Translations under genes and position numbers: made by a program
Source: Chamaea fasciata
Taxonomy: Eukaryota > Chordata > Aves > Passeriformes > Sylviidae
Assembly (NCBI GenBank): GCA_029207755.1
Contig: JARCOQ010000002.1
Location: 58,891,576-58,955,575 of the forward strand
Reading direction: 5' to 3'
Length of the DNA: 64,000 nt
Shown: positions 13,371-26,500 of the stretch, one piece after another
How the letters are laid out: the number at the start of each line of letters is the position of its first letter
How positions within the stretch are numbered: the first letter of the stretch is position 1
The notes under the pieces: model-generated
Databases searched by the model: none
The model's input: only the letters and a program-made list of their open reading frames with translations
Told to the model about the DNA's origin: nothing

Positions 13371-14765
13371 TTAAATGTTCTGTATCCTGGTAGAATTTCA
13401 GCCCAGGAGACTAGAATATAGTGAGAGTTTCACAATACCTTTGTGAGTCTTTTAAGACCATTTGCTCTGCTGAACTAGTAAATGTGCCTTCAAAAGCTGA
13501 TGTTTTCCAAGTATCACCCTGGTGAAGGTAGCATCATTTTCCTTAGATAAAAGGAGAAAAAGCTGTTGGCTAATTCAAGCTGTTTGCTTTTCAGTCCATA
13601 TTGTGTGAATTATATCAGATAATATACATGATATATGATATAATTATTGTATTTAGGTAAGACCTGAAGGTACACTGATAATTATACTGTTCACAAGTGT
13701 AGGTCTTAGGTTCTGCTATTGCTCATTTCTGACATAAAGGTATAGCAGATTCTCCCAAGATCAAAGAAGCTAGATGGATCTTGTGGTTGGCAATATTTAA
13801 CAATACAGAAGTAGAGAAGTATAGGAATAAATAATGTCTTATCTTTCTCTTTAGTGTACTGCCAAGTCTAGTCCATGACACAAGCCCAGACTGAGTTTTC
13901 AAGAATATTAAACTAGTGTAGATTTTTTTTTTTAATTAATTAACATCTTCCTGAGCTTAGTCAGGATTTAGATGACTGGATAGAGAATGTCAGTTTTATT
14001 AAAGTTGGTGAATCTTGGCATTTTTTAGAATACTCATTTTGCAAAGGAAAGGGAGATTACTTATCTGAATGTCTGTTCCAGTTAGGATTGCAACCAGACA
14101 CCTTCCCGTCAACATTGTTTGTCCTCCTGAGCTGAAAAGGGCACAGTTCAGATTTTTTTGGATTAACATTTTCTTAGGGATAAATTTCTTTACTTTTTGT
14201 GAATGGCTATATTAAAGTTTGAGATTTTTGGTCGACACATACCATGCATGACTCAATTATAAAAGATGTATCAATTAACTTCTTTGTCTATTATTTATTA
14301 AGATTCATAAATAGGCACTATTATTTTAAATTACCATACCAGAACAGCTTGTTCTGTATATAAATATAAATTTTATAATACTAACTTTGTAAAAAAAAAG
14401 TGTTGTACAGAACGTTATATTTACAAGACTATAGATTCAAGCAGCAAATACCAGATAAAACTTTTTTCCTGGGAACTTTGACAAAAATGTCAGAAAACTT
14501 TAAAGTGTTGAAATCTGGAGGTAAGAAAACAAATCAGGTCTCATAAGGAGGAAGACAATTATCAGAATACATAGAACAGCACAAGTATTGAAAATTTAGA
14601 AGAATTTTAATGATGTATCAGCAAACCTTAACTGAGGCTTGTCAACTCTGTAAAACACTTATTTTAAAGGCAGGAAAAATTCCCTCCACAATGACAGGAA
14701 GACATTATTCTGAGAGATAGCATGGCTTGGTAGAACCTTACATTCATCTTGTGTGTATGTATAAA

Positions 14766-14783
14766 TTTTTTTTTTTTTTTTTT
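14766..14783. repeat. Poly-T (18)
   Basis: An uninterrupted T run about 150 bases before the CR1 fragment at 14935. Confidence 0.95.
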
Positions 14784-14934
14784 GCTCTTGTACGTGAAAC
14801 ATTTCCTAACAGCAATTAAAAAATCTCTGTTGTGGGTGAGTACTAGGAAAAAATCTTGAATTTCAAGTATTGAATGAGAAGGGAAATAAAAGAACAAACA
14901 AATTAAACCTGTGTATAATATACTTTTCACAATA

Positions 14935-15255
14935 TCATAGAATGGTTTAGAATGTTTCTTAAAAATCATAAAACTTCCAACTGCCTTGCCTGGGGCAGGG
15001 ACATTTGCCACTAAACTAGTTTGCTCAGAGCCCCATCCAACCTGTCCTTGAGCACTTCCAGGGTTGGAGCATCCACAACTTCTTTGGGTAACCGATACCA
15101 GTGTCTCACCACCCTCACTGTGAAGATTTTCTTCCTACTATTTAATCTACAGCTACTCTCTTTCAGTTTGAAGAAATTCTTCCTTGTCCTGTCATTACAT
15201 GCTTTTGTAAATAGTCTCTCTCCATCTTTCTTGTAGGCTCCCTTCAAATATGATG
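14935..15255 (-). mobile_element. CR1 LINE 3' fragment
   Basis: It begins TCATAGAATGGTTTAGAATG and continues through 'ccccatccaacctgtccttgagcact', 'ggagcatccacaacttctttgggta', 'tgtctcaccaccctcactgtgaag' and 'cttgtaggctcccttcaa', all in the order expected for CR1 read backwards. A minus-strand frame still reads through most of it, with the remnant LPKEVVDAPTLEVLKDRLDG, but it has no start and no complete domain. About 90 bases of unclassified DNA follow, then a poly-T run. Confidence 0.9.
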
Positions 15256-15343
15256 ATGGTGTGCAGAAAATATCTACCACAGACCATAACACAGTCTTGT
15301 CAATCCCATGTAAAAGAGCTCTGTGTTTATATTGAAGGTGCTG

Positions 15344-15344
<1 letters not shown>

Positions 15345-15380
<36 letters not shown>

Positions 15381-15422
15381 CTTCCCCTCTCTTTCTCACT
15401 TTCCTTCCCTTCCCACCCCCCA
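15345..15422 (+). repeat. Poly-T (36) and C/T tract
   Basis: A 36-base T run (15345-15380) passes into a pyrimidine-only tract rich in CTTTC and CCTTCCC up to about 15422. On the minus strand it is a pure purine tract, which could form triplex DNA. Confidence 0.93.
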
Positions 15423-17016
15423 ATTAATCTAATAAACTTCATTAAATTTTAGTCTGGATGGATGAATTCCAAGAATCCCGATTTTCTAGGCATTCACTGT
15501 AAGTTTCAGCACACTCCATGGCAGGTAGTTCTAAGCAGATTTCCAGTGTAACTTTGTGATATACAGGGTGCAGGATGTCTTTCAGTTTCTTCCCACATAC
15601 TTCCAGTCTTTTTCTTCTGCTTTGATTCCTTTGCTAGGGGCAGGTGAGGACAATGTGGAACAACAAGAGTTTTCTGCGACTTCAATAATTTAAAAGTGCA
15701 ACTATCAAGATAGGCCTTTCAAGTATACTGAAGAACTCCTTCATGAAAATAATATTTTTTCGCAAAGTAATATTTTGCATTACAAAAGCATTTTTCTGTT
15801 TTGTATGCACATATTTATGGCTAACCTGACTGGGCACATTACAAAAGCTATCCATGTAATCTTTCATTATTAAAGCAGCTTCTAGCATTAAATAGCTGTA
15901 AAAAAAAAGATATCAAATGCTTTTTCTTACCTTTTGAAAAAGGGGCATTTGAAATTGGAGTTTGGTTTGGGATTTTTTTTCTGGGTTTGGTCTTTTGTTC
16001 TTTGGCGTTACTCTTTAAGTTGAAAATTATTTTTATCTTTCTCCTTTGGAGACAAACTAGCCATCTTTCAGAGAAATAAAGGAAATTTAAATAATTTCAT
16101 AATCTGTAGCTTTCCTAAATGTACTTTTGCCCCTCAAAAAGATGCTAATGTTTCAGCTTTCTTTAAAACTCATATTTAGTTAAGAAACATCCTTTTATTC
16201 ATCTTTTTCAAACTTACTTTACTAGATATGCCATTATTCAATGGCAGAATTTCTCTTTTACTTTAAAACAACAGTTTAGATGTCGCAGGTTTGTGACTCT
16301 CTTAAAGAATAAATGTTTCATAGGTAAACTAGGAATTTGCATGTGTCTTCTGTGCTAATTTTTTTACTCTTTATCATGTCATGTGAGAAAAATGAAAGCA
16401 AACAATATTTTTCCTTCAGCAGCAGTCATCAGATTATGTGGTGTCTCAGTAACAAAGGGTAGTATCTCATCCATATTGTATATATAACATTAAATATGGA
16501 GTGCAAATAAATGTAAAAAATCCGTGTAGTAGATAAGCTGAAAAATGTTGAAATCAACATTTTTGCACAAGCATCCAGAATATATGGAAAATAAGCAATA
16601 GTTTTCTGCCATACCAAGAATATAGATCTAAATCAGTGACAGTTTGAATAAAAACCCCGAGTTGTCCAGTCCTCAGTTTTCAAACAGGAACAGTTACACA
16701 TTATTAAACCCATATAGAAAACTTTTACCTTTACCAGGCTTGCTAGGATTCATCTCATATAAACTCATTTACCATTGAAGGAATAATTCCAATTATAGTA
16801 TTTATGTGAACCTGAAGATAGAATCCTCTAATTACAATAGGTTGTACATTCAATTCCACTCGCTGTGTTTTGTTTAGATGTACCACTCAAAATGTAATTC
16901 ATTCTATTTCTACGTGGCATTGTTTTTTGTAATTTGTATCTTCTGTTTTTTTGTTTGTGTGAACTGGAGATTTCCTAGAATTTTCGTATTTTTTGAAAGT
17001 TAGCCTAAACTTGTTT

Positions 17017-17062
<46 letters not shown>

Positions 17063-20000
17063 CCAGATGAATTAGAATCCTTTATCATAATAAAAATTCC
17101 TTTGAAAATTAAGGGGAAAACAGCATCCTGTACCTTTTCCTCTGCAGGGAGGAACTCTTATATTTTAGTGGACATTTTGAATATCTGGCAGTATAAGATT
17201 TTGCCATCTCTTCTGGACTAGATGTCCAGTTCTAATTACTGAAATGAAGTATTTGTACATCAGGAATATTTATCATGGAGCCATGACTACTTCTGAGATA
17301 AGTTTATGTAAAATTAAAAGAAAAACAGTGAACTTATCTTGGAAAAAGAATACATATACACAGACATGCTGAAAGACTAGAAACCTTTATACAGAATATC
17401 TTTAAAAGGTCTGGAAGTCTTTCTTGTTGTGGCAGACTACTGATCTCAGTCAAATTCCTTCAACATTATCTGGACAAACTCTGCTTTCCTGCTAAACATG
17501 CTACACAACCAATAAAAGCCTTACAAATGTGCATTTTCCAGGCTTGCTTTCAGGTGCTTCTATATGTTATGAAAGCATATTCAAGATCATGATAGAAATG
17601 TATACAAATTAGATGAGAAGCCAAAGGAAAAAAAGAAAAAGAAGGAAACATCTGCAGTGCATCAATGGGAAAAATGTTTAAGCTGCCTGTTATTAACTGC
17701 TCAACCTGTTTTGTGCTGGATTTCTGCATAATTATGTTACAGAGGAGGGGAGAAAACAGATGTTGGGTAAAGATTGAAAATAAGAAAATGAGACTCTTAG
17801 AAAAAAATAGTTGTGGTTGCTCACAGCTAGACATTTTTTGGCAAGACTTTTAGACAGCAATCTATTTCTCAAATTCATTGCCCATTTCTCCAAGATTAAT
17901 GTAAAACAAAATGTTTCTTTTAAAGTCTGATCAGTTGAACAATTATAGAGCTCAAATAATCCCCAAGTCAATCTTTCAAGAAAGCAGCTGAATGTTTCCT
18001 CAAGCAGTTTCATAAATTAGATTAAATGAATATCATATCAGGTCAGAAACCCTATAAGCTCTTTTCATGGGAAGTTGTTGATACCTTATGTAATTAGCTG
18101 CTTTTTTCATCCTTTGCAAATATCCAAATAATCCATACAAGATACATTTTTCATAATCTTTACAGAATAAATGCCATCAAACTACACTTGTTTGTTTTCT
18201 ATGTCTCTCACACTTGTGTCACGTTTTAAAGCCAACAGAACTATATTTTTTAAGTCTGTCTCAATTTTTTTTTTCTCCACTTAGCTGTTAATTCCTGACA
18301 CTGGGTCTGAATGCATTAAGAAATTTCTGGATAGAGCTATTTAAAAAGGGGCCAAAACTACATGATGGCACTACACTAAATCATTTGCATCACTGCTACA
18401 CTGTACACTCCATTTTACACTGATTATTTACCTGAGTGATAGTTATTCCTGAATACACTCTGCAGTGGCCCTTGACTAAAAGAATTGTATGCCTTATTAC
18501 AACTGCTACCACACTTTTACAGACATGGCTATTAAGATTAAGATAAAATCAGAGACCATTTTGGAAGAGGGATTCAGATGTGAAATGAATCCTTTCTCCA
18601 AAGTTTAATTTTCTTCTTGTTAATTAAAAATATTTTATTTTTCAAGCATTCCTGACTTTGCTTTCCTTTGCTATCCCCACCTTACATACCATCACAAGTA
18701 GACTTCAGTCTGTTGATCGGCTTCCTTCAGGTGAGCAATTCTTCATCTGTTAGCCATCTTCTCTCGTGATCCAAAATTTACATGTGAGATCATAAAGGTG
18801 TGTAGGGTTTGTTTTTTGAAAACTTGCAGATTAAAAAGCTATCAGAGCTTGATAGACTGATATTTTATGTCTTGAAGAACTTACAAATAGTTTGGTGAAT
18901 AAACTTCATATTTGTATTAATTCTGCATTTAAAACATTTGGACATAAAAAATCTGTTCAAAACGATATCACTGTCTTCATTTTGGTCCTAATAGTGGTCT
19001 AAAAGAAGGCATGCTATTTGAAGGAAGTAAAGATGTGTAAAAAAAGACCATGTGAACCCATATTACTTTGGGTATGCTGTGTGCATGTGCCTTCTCTAAA
19101 TACATTCTTATTAAAGATTGCAAGTGAATAGCAGTAGTTTGATGTTATGTTTAAAATCCCAGCTACATCATTAGCACCAATCTCTGCAGGAATGCATGGT
19201 TCACGGGTACTGGTAGGTTGATGGATCTGTCTGTATAATCAGAACAAATCTTTCTTATGATTCATTTTTTGCCACAGATAAGCCATAAAACAAAGACAGC
19301 TGATTGATGGAGGTTTAGTTTTTCTGCTCTTGTTTTAAATAGTAGATGTAGAACAGGTTCTTCTATTTTATAGCCTGAAGCTGAACTGTCAACATAAAAG
19401 ATGTACAGACTTAATACCTGAGAGCAGGGCAGAAGAATGACTTCCCACTTTTTTTAAGAACAGATTAAACCCTGAACAATATAGCTCATTACTACCTAGT
19501 CTAAAATTATTGAAAAGGCAGTTTTTGCTAAAGCATGAAATATTTTGTCTTGTTATTACCTACTTTATTGAAAGACACAAATTTCAGCTGAGAATGAGAA
19601 AGTTTTTCATTTACAGCCTGCCTGTTCATGCTGGGAGAAACTCTATACCTGACCAAAACCATAAAGCTTGAAACAATATTACTGCTTTTTGCTTATGGGA
19701 GTGAATGTGACTGACTCTCATTTGGTGTCGTGTAGCTGTAGTCAGGATACAATTATGAGTTTATTAAATCTGTACTTCATGAGGGAAACCCCCAGAATTC
19801 ATTAAAATATTCAAATTAAAATAGACAAAGGTTATTTGGCAAACCATTCAGATTTTTATTCATATTTGGAGATTAATTCTATGGGTTTTTTTTAGTTCTA
19901 GATTTTTTTCAATGAAAAAATAAAATTGTGGTGACTTCAGAAAACCATATGCGAGCTCTCTAAATAGCATTGATAGAACGTTACACATTTTGCAGAAGGA

Positions 20001-22784
20001 ACAGAATAAGAGAAGCATGGGCAGAAAAAAAAAAAGAAGATCAAGATGACAAAAAAGAGACTGAAGAATAAAATATAAATATATAAAAGTAGTTATTAAT
20101 AACATATTTCTTTTACATATTTGGCAATAGCTTATATGTCATTAAAGCAAATGTACTTTTCAGAAGGTATTTGTTCTGTTCATCACCACAGATATCAAAA
20201 TTTATTCCTAAAAGGAGATCCTCTAGATGTGCATAGGATGAAATTTCCTGCTATGTTCATTTCAGCTCACCTCCTTTTGACTAGAACTCTGGATATGTGG
20301 AACAACTTCAGTTAGACCTTAGCCAGAGTCCACTTTTGGACATCTTTTAAAATTCACCACATTTTTCTTTCTCACCGAGAAGAATGAATTCTTTACTTGA
20401 GATTATGGAAGCAATTACAGTTGTGTAATTTTTCTATGTATTTATGACAGAACCAATGTTTGTAAAACAATCTTCAAGTTAAAATGTGCTGAAATGTTGT
20501 CTTGTGTAGAGCTTATTAGACAAAAAACATTTTATTTTCTACTTTTGTTTAATATCAGTTGCGGAAAAAAAATCCAGAACAATCAAACAAAGCCATACCT
20601 AACACAGCTGAACTTAACCAGCACCATTTAAATAACTTAAAAGTTTACTTTAAAATGTTTTATGAGGCAGTCTATAAGATTTTTATGATCACAGATTCCT
20701 TTTTGATTTTATTTTAGTTTTAATAGGAGGTTGCCTTTAGAAAAAGCAGCTATATACTCCCCATTCCCTTTACAGCATGCTTGCTGTCACATATTATGTA
20801 CATACTTGTAAAGTTTTGCTTGTGCTTTGAATTTTTTGTATTGATCCATTGAAAAATTCTCCATTTTAAAAGATTTTTTTTTCTACTCATTTAGAAAATT
20901 ACATGCTTAAGATTGCTAGGTTTAAAGATTTTTGGCCTGAAAATATATTTTTCATAAATTTGCCTTCCTTGTGTGAACTGATCTTGGATGCTACTTAATT
21001 AAAGTTGTATCCAATAAGTGACATTTATTGTTGGCTGGAGTTCTATAATATAGCTCATGCTGGAGGATGGAATTGCTTCTTAGCACTAGTATTTCTTCAG
21101 GTTTTTTTGGTTGTTTTTTTTTTCTTCCCCCTAATATTTATGTTTCGCTCTGATAGAAATGTTTGCCTCTTGTGGTTAGTTTTCGTCCTACTATCTCTTG
21201 AAACTTTTTTCTTGTCCTTTGCTCCAAGTGTTGAGTACAGAAGCTAATCTGCTGGATTTTTTAAAGTAGCACTAGGCAATCTTTTTTTCTCGTGGAAGGG
21301 ATAGAAATTTTTAAGTGAATTGAATTAGTTCTTTCTTGACTTGTGTGGGATGATATGGTTTTCATTAATCATGTGTGTGTTGTTACTTGATGTAACACAG
21401 CTGGGCCCAACAAGCTGGAGCGTGTCTTCCAAGAAATTTCAATGGAGCTTTCTTGAAAACTGCTGTGAAAAAAATAGCGCATTTTTGTAGCAAGAGTGAT
21501 TAATCAAAATAGGACTTTCCCTAACACAGAAACAAAAAGAAACCAAATGGATGCCACTTCTGCAGCTCTGCTTGTAATCACTGACAAAATTCTTTGCAAA
21601 GTCTCTTGTAACAGAAGACTGTATTTAGGGTAGGGAACCAAGTATTTTCAAGTATTTCTGCCAAAAGATTGTAACCCACATCTGTATTTAGATATTTGGA
21701 GTTCCAATTTGATCTATATTCATACACCTAAATTAGGTGTTTGCACCATCTAAGTTAGGGATTTAGATCAACTGTAAATATGTACATTAGCATACACATG
21801 ATGTTGTTTCTCTCCATATGCTGGAGTGGGAAGTTGGTCACCTATCTCACACATGGACATCTTCCTTGGAGGCATGCCAGGGTCAGAGTCTGGTGCTATG
21901 TCCCTCTGACATTCCTTGAGAAGGTGTAAATGTAAACAACACAGAGCAGTACTGCACATTAAGTGGAAGTGTCTGAGTTAGTTCAGTGTCAGGGTCAACC
22001 TGGACATTTTAGTGAATTGTCGCAGGATAATGTGATAATAAGTGAGTTTCTTCAGGATAATCAGGATAAGCTGCTTCTCCATGAGCACTCATTTAAACTT
22101 ATTTTACATTTGCTTAGAACAACATATTCAAAAAAGTTGGCCAATAAGTAGTTTATGATACCCTTCATGATCTCCTACGTCTATTCCAGATATTCAAGGA
22201 AAAACAAGAAATCCTATGTAGGGAAATAAATCTTTCAACAACAGTTATGGAAAGAAAAACATGATTTTTTAGATATATTTTAGATGTATTTTCAGGGTTT
22301 TTTAGTAATAAATCCATGAAATTACGTTATGTGTCTGCACATTTCCCTGATTGCCCAGAACTTCTGAACCAGCATCTATCCAATGATGCAGGACAAAAAA
22401 GTAAGTTTCCCCAAATTTTGTGGATATAGACAGTTGTAATGGACTATATAAGTGTTCAATATCAGTGGAAAAATGATGTCACAGGTTATTAGATGCTGAA
22501 GACTCTTGACTGAAGAGAGTCATTAGCAATGCCTCAGTTGCTTAGAAAGCCTCAAGCAGACTGTTCCTTCCAAGACATGTTAGTCAATACAAATTTTTTC
22601 AGAAAAGAAGCTTTAATTAGTTCCACTGTTCATGGCACTGTGTTATTTGTGACTATGTTATCTTTGTATGCAGTGCAACAGAAACCGGTCTAGTGAACAG
22701 AGCCAAGCACAGGGACACTGTCAGCCCCTTGGAGCAGCTCAAGGAGGACAGAACTGTCATGACTAGGAATATTAGTGGGACAAA
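15423..22784. other. PCDH9: Intronic AT-rich sequence, nothing recognised
   Basis: Apart from the T37 run, no element, exon or RNA gene is visible. The open frames are short and of biased composition. Confidence 0.5.
17021..17057. repeat. Poly-T (37)
   Basis: An uninterrupted T run with no recognisable retrotransposon next to it. Confidence 0.95.
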
Positions 22785-22925
22785 ATCATAGAATCAGGGA
22801 ATCATATAATAGTTTGCGCTGGAAGGGACCTTAAAGATCCATCTACACTCAACCTCCCTGCCACAAGCAGAGAAAATTTGCACTAGGTTAGGATGCTCAA
22901 AGCCTCAGCCAACCTTGCAAAAAAT
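22785..22925 (-). mobile_element. CR1 LINE 3' terminal fragment
   Basis: Two degenerate copies of the terminal octamer-like repeat ('atcatagaatcagggaatcatataat') are followed by 'gctggaagggaccttaaagatc' and 'caacctccctgcca', the classic reverse-strand CR1 end. Only about 140 bases remain. The TguSINE1-type element lies 60 bases downstream in the opposite orientation. Confidence 0.88.
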
Positions 22926-22985
22926 ATTCCAAATTTTGAAAAAGTTAAATTTTCCTTTGGTGACAAATGGAAAGTGAAAAGATGT

Positions 22986-23130
22986 GGGCCATTAAGATTT
23001 GCTCAGTTGGTCAGTGCATGGTGCTAATAAGGCAAAGGTTTTGGGTTCAGTTGCTGTATGGGTCATTCACTTAAGACTTGGACTTGAAGATCATTGTGGG
23101 TCCCTTCCAACTCAGAATATTCTGTTAAAT
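22986..23130 (+). mobile_element. TguSINE1-type SINE (tRNA-Ile head, CR1 tail)
   Basis: The head resembles a tRNA-Ile gene. It opens with GGGCC, has an A-box-like TTGCTCAGTTGG at 22999-23010, an anticodon-loop-like CTAATAA at 23024-23030 (anticodon AAT), and a decayed B box starting GGTTCA at 23044. It runs into ATTCACTTAAG and a CR1-like 3' end reading GGGTCCCTTCCAACTCAG, then ATATTCTGTT. This layout is that of the songbird TguSINE1 family, which is thought to be moved by CR1 reverse transcriptase. Several tRNA positions have mutated, so this is an older copy and not a functional tRNA gene. It is a marker for a passerine genome. Confidence 0.85.
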
Positions 23131-23391
23131 CTCTAATTGTCAGTGAAATGGCTCTCCAAAAATCAGGGACAAGCAAACTTACTTCTGAGGCTCTTGCAAG
23201 GCTGGAAAGACATTTGATTTCCATATATTGAAAGAACTGAATGCAGGGGACTGATGTCTCTCTCTTTCCCTTCTCATGAAAACAGAACATTTCTATTTTG
23301 AGGAATAAATTAGAGATACTAATAGCACCTCAACTTCTGATCTGGTCCCATGTCCGCTTTACTGAATGATGGATTCTGCACTCTTCTAGGA

Positions 23392-23510
23392 GGTCTGCAT
23401 AAGAGGGAGATAAACGAAAGGGTCTCCAGAAAAGGGAGATAAATACAAAGGGAAATAAATAAATAAATAAACAAATAAATAAATAAAGGTCTCCATAAAA
23501 GGGACAATGC
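23392..23510 (+). repeat. Imperfect 30-bp tandem repeat with internal (AAAT)n expansion
   Basis: Three related units begin GGTCTGCATAAGAGGG (23392), GGTCTCCAGAAAAGGG (23421) and GGTCTCCATAAAAGGG (23488). The second unit carries an expanded AAAT run (23453-23487, one AAAC variant), which moves the third unit away. Confidence 0.8.
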
Positions 23511-26500
23511 AAACAACACAGCTTGTGTTGAGACTGCTACAGATATTTTGCTTTGTGCATACCAGGTAAGCTGTTGGTTTGGTATAATTGCTAATTACTC
23601 ACAATTGTCACCAGGTGTTTTTGTGGGACAGGATACACTTTTATCATAGAATAAGTTTACAGTATATATTCTTTCTGATGCCGTACAGTGTCTTAATACA
23701 TTATCCTCTTTTTTGTGATTCTTTACATGCTTTTTCTCAAATATCTCTAAAGCTTCTGGGTAAGAGAAAGCATTTTAACAGATGTCCTTGGACTCTGAAA
23801 TGATTTTATTATGGATTTAGAATTGTATTCACAATTCTTACAATCACCTCTTTTCACCTCTTCATGGAGTGATTTCCTCCAGGTTGTTTTAACTGCACTT
23901 GATCACAGCATAGGAGGTTAACAGGTGTAAAATTAGTCTTATGTCTTTTGTTCTGCCATGATAGGCTTGAAAGCTTTACTCATACTTTAAATTTTATCAT
24001 GGCTTTTTTTCTACTTTTATAAGTATTTTTATAATTGTCAGTGGGGTAATTAAGTATTTGTCATGCATTCCTCAACAAACATATGACAATGTAGGTATTG
24101 TAGAAAAAGCTTTGTCTTTATGATATAAATCAAACAACATCCTTGTGAACTTTACTGTTTATTTATATGAAAGTGATCTCTTGCAAAATGTCAGTGAGAC
24201 ACAATAGATTGCCTTTGGTCCTTAACTATTTCAGACTCACGCACTCCCAATCCACTAGTCTATTTTGCCAGGATCTGTTCCACAATTCCACACCAACAGA
24301 TATATGGAAGTAACATAATTAAAAAATAACAATAAATTTTCAGTCCATTATCTTGAAAAATTCTTGATAATTCAAAATTCAGTTGAATATCTTGCAAGGT
24401 TGAACTTTCACAGATGAAATTATTGTCTAGGCTAACAGTAACTTTTCTGTCATTCTTATATGTCCTAGTTCATGCAGATGATGCATTCATCTTTGATTGT
24501 AGTCATGTGTGGTCTCACTGAAAATGTGGGAAGTTGTATATTCTTTCTGAAAGCCTTTAAAAACTGAAGGATTAAAATTTATGCTGTAAACAGTTGAGCA
24601 ACAAATTCAATGGGACTTACCCTAGTTTCTAGAGTAACCAATTTGACAAAATTTACCCTGATCACCTAGCACACCTGAAGACATTGAAAGGAGACATAGA
24701 ATAGATGTTTTTAAATAATTTTGTCTTTTTTCCCAAATACTTGACTTTTCCCACAATTTTGGTGGGTAAAGAGAGGCTTTAGCCAGGCTAAAGGAATCTT
24801 TAATTCAGGTGTGTTTTACCACCCAGGCTGTTTCTACATTTTAAGATAATCATATGGCATGAGTTAAGGATTTTATCTATATTACAAATCTGTTCTCAAA
24901 AGGCTTTACATTCCCCATTGCAGCCTTTGATAATTCAATTAGCCTCTCAAAAAGTTGAGAGTAGCTGATAAATTCACTTTAATGTTAAATCAAGTACCCC
25001 AGCAGGTTTCTCTTAATATCTTTGCTTCTCAGGGAGCTTAGCTCTAGACCTCCCAAACACAACTTTCTGCAAGGAATATGAGGTCCTTCGGAGAAGATTA
25101 AAAGAACTGTCTCTACCAACATAGCTTCTCACCATTAATAAAGTTGCTTCAGATCATGGTAGACATCTCATTCACTCAGATGGCTGTCAATCTAGTTTAA
25201 TTTATTTTAATTGGCAGCCTTAGGTCCCTCCTTGGAACAGATTCCTTGAATATGATGAATTATCCCACGAACAGAGAATAACATTACACAAGCTGAATTT
25301 AACCCTTCCCTTTAAACATTATCTTTTGGGATTTTCAAATCCTATTGGCAGACACTGGTTGCTGAATAATAAGTAGGAGGGGATTAGCTAGAGTTGGCTG
25401 AGTCTTTGGAGACTGCTGGACAAAAAAGCCAGCTCTGTTTGTCTACTTCTAGTAAATGAATAAAGAATATGTTACATGCAAAAGATGAACAGGATTTAGT
25501 GTGGTAAATAGACATATGTCCCTGCAGAAATCAGATAGCAAAGCAGAGAGCAAATTCTTAACAAGAAAATGCTGCTTTACTGCTCACAAACACTTGGCCT
25601 TAAAAGGCAGGTTGTCATTGACCTTCTGTACTGGACTACAGTTTTGCTAGAAGGAAGACTTGAATTTTAGATGTATTCATCCATGTCATCAAAGATGCAT
25701 GTTGTCATCACAGTTAGAGCGGGCTAACTGGGACACTGAAAGCTTATAGAAAATGCTTTTTTTTCCTCTCCAAAGTCAGAAAATAAAAGTGACTGAAATA
25801 TGCATACCCCTCTCTCTATGAAATGTTTTATCCTGTATTTTTACCCCTCTTTGATTTCCTCTTTGAAATTTAATAGGCAATTACATTCCAGAACAACATT
25901 TGCTGATTGTTTTAGAAAACAGATTTTCACAGTAAGCAAAATAAATATTTTATTTTAGATAGAATTTTTTTAAAGAAAGATTTCAAACAAATTAATTTCT
26001 AATGAATTAGTCATAGGAAACTTTAGGGAAGATGGTTTACATAAACATTTAAATTTAACATACTATTTTTTTCTCTTTTTTTTTGGTCTTGAAAATCAGA
26101 CTTACATAAGACGTTTTTATTTAGAGTGTTTTAGCGTAAAGAAGAATTGCCCTTTTTTTTCCCATACTAGTTTTACCTTTTTTTTTTTAATATAATTATT
26201 TTTAATAGCCATTAGCTACCAAAAAGCCACATGATCTTAATCTGAAAATATATACACTATCATATTCTATCCCCACATATCTTGTAATATTGGCCTTACT
26301 TCTCTGTCCAGTAAAAGTCCTGAAAAACCTCTTGAAGTGCAGGTGCAATGAACAGCAAATTAACTCATTGAAGACAGTTTGTAATGTCAAGCTGGGATTG
26401 AACTTACTTGTATATCAAGAAAACCAATAGGTTGCAGTCTCTAAATGTATAAAGGATGATCAATCTATGATCTGTGGTAAAATTTCATGAGGTCATTTGA

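Noticed and set aside
15011..15442. 143-codon minus-strand open frame
   Set aside because: It is made of CR1 3' sequence plus a poly-Lys stretch translated from a poly-T tract; no independent gene.
22986..23068. tRNA-Ile gene
   Set aside because: The fold is broken (the acceptor stem and B box have mutated) and it is fused to a CR1-like tail, so it is a SINE head.
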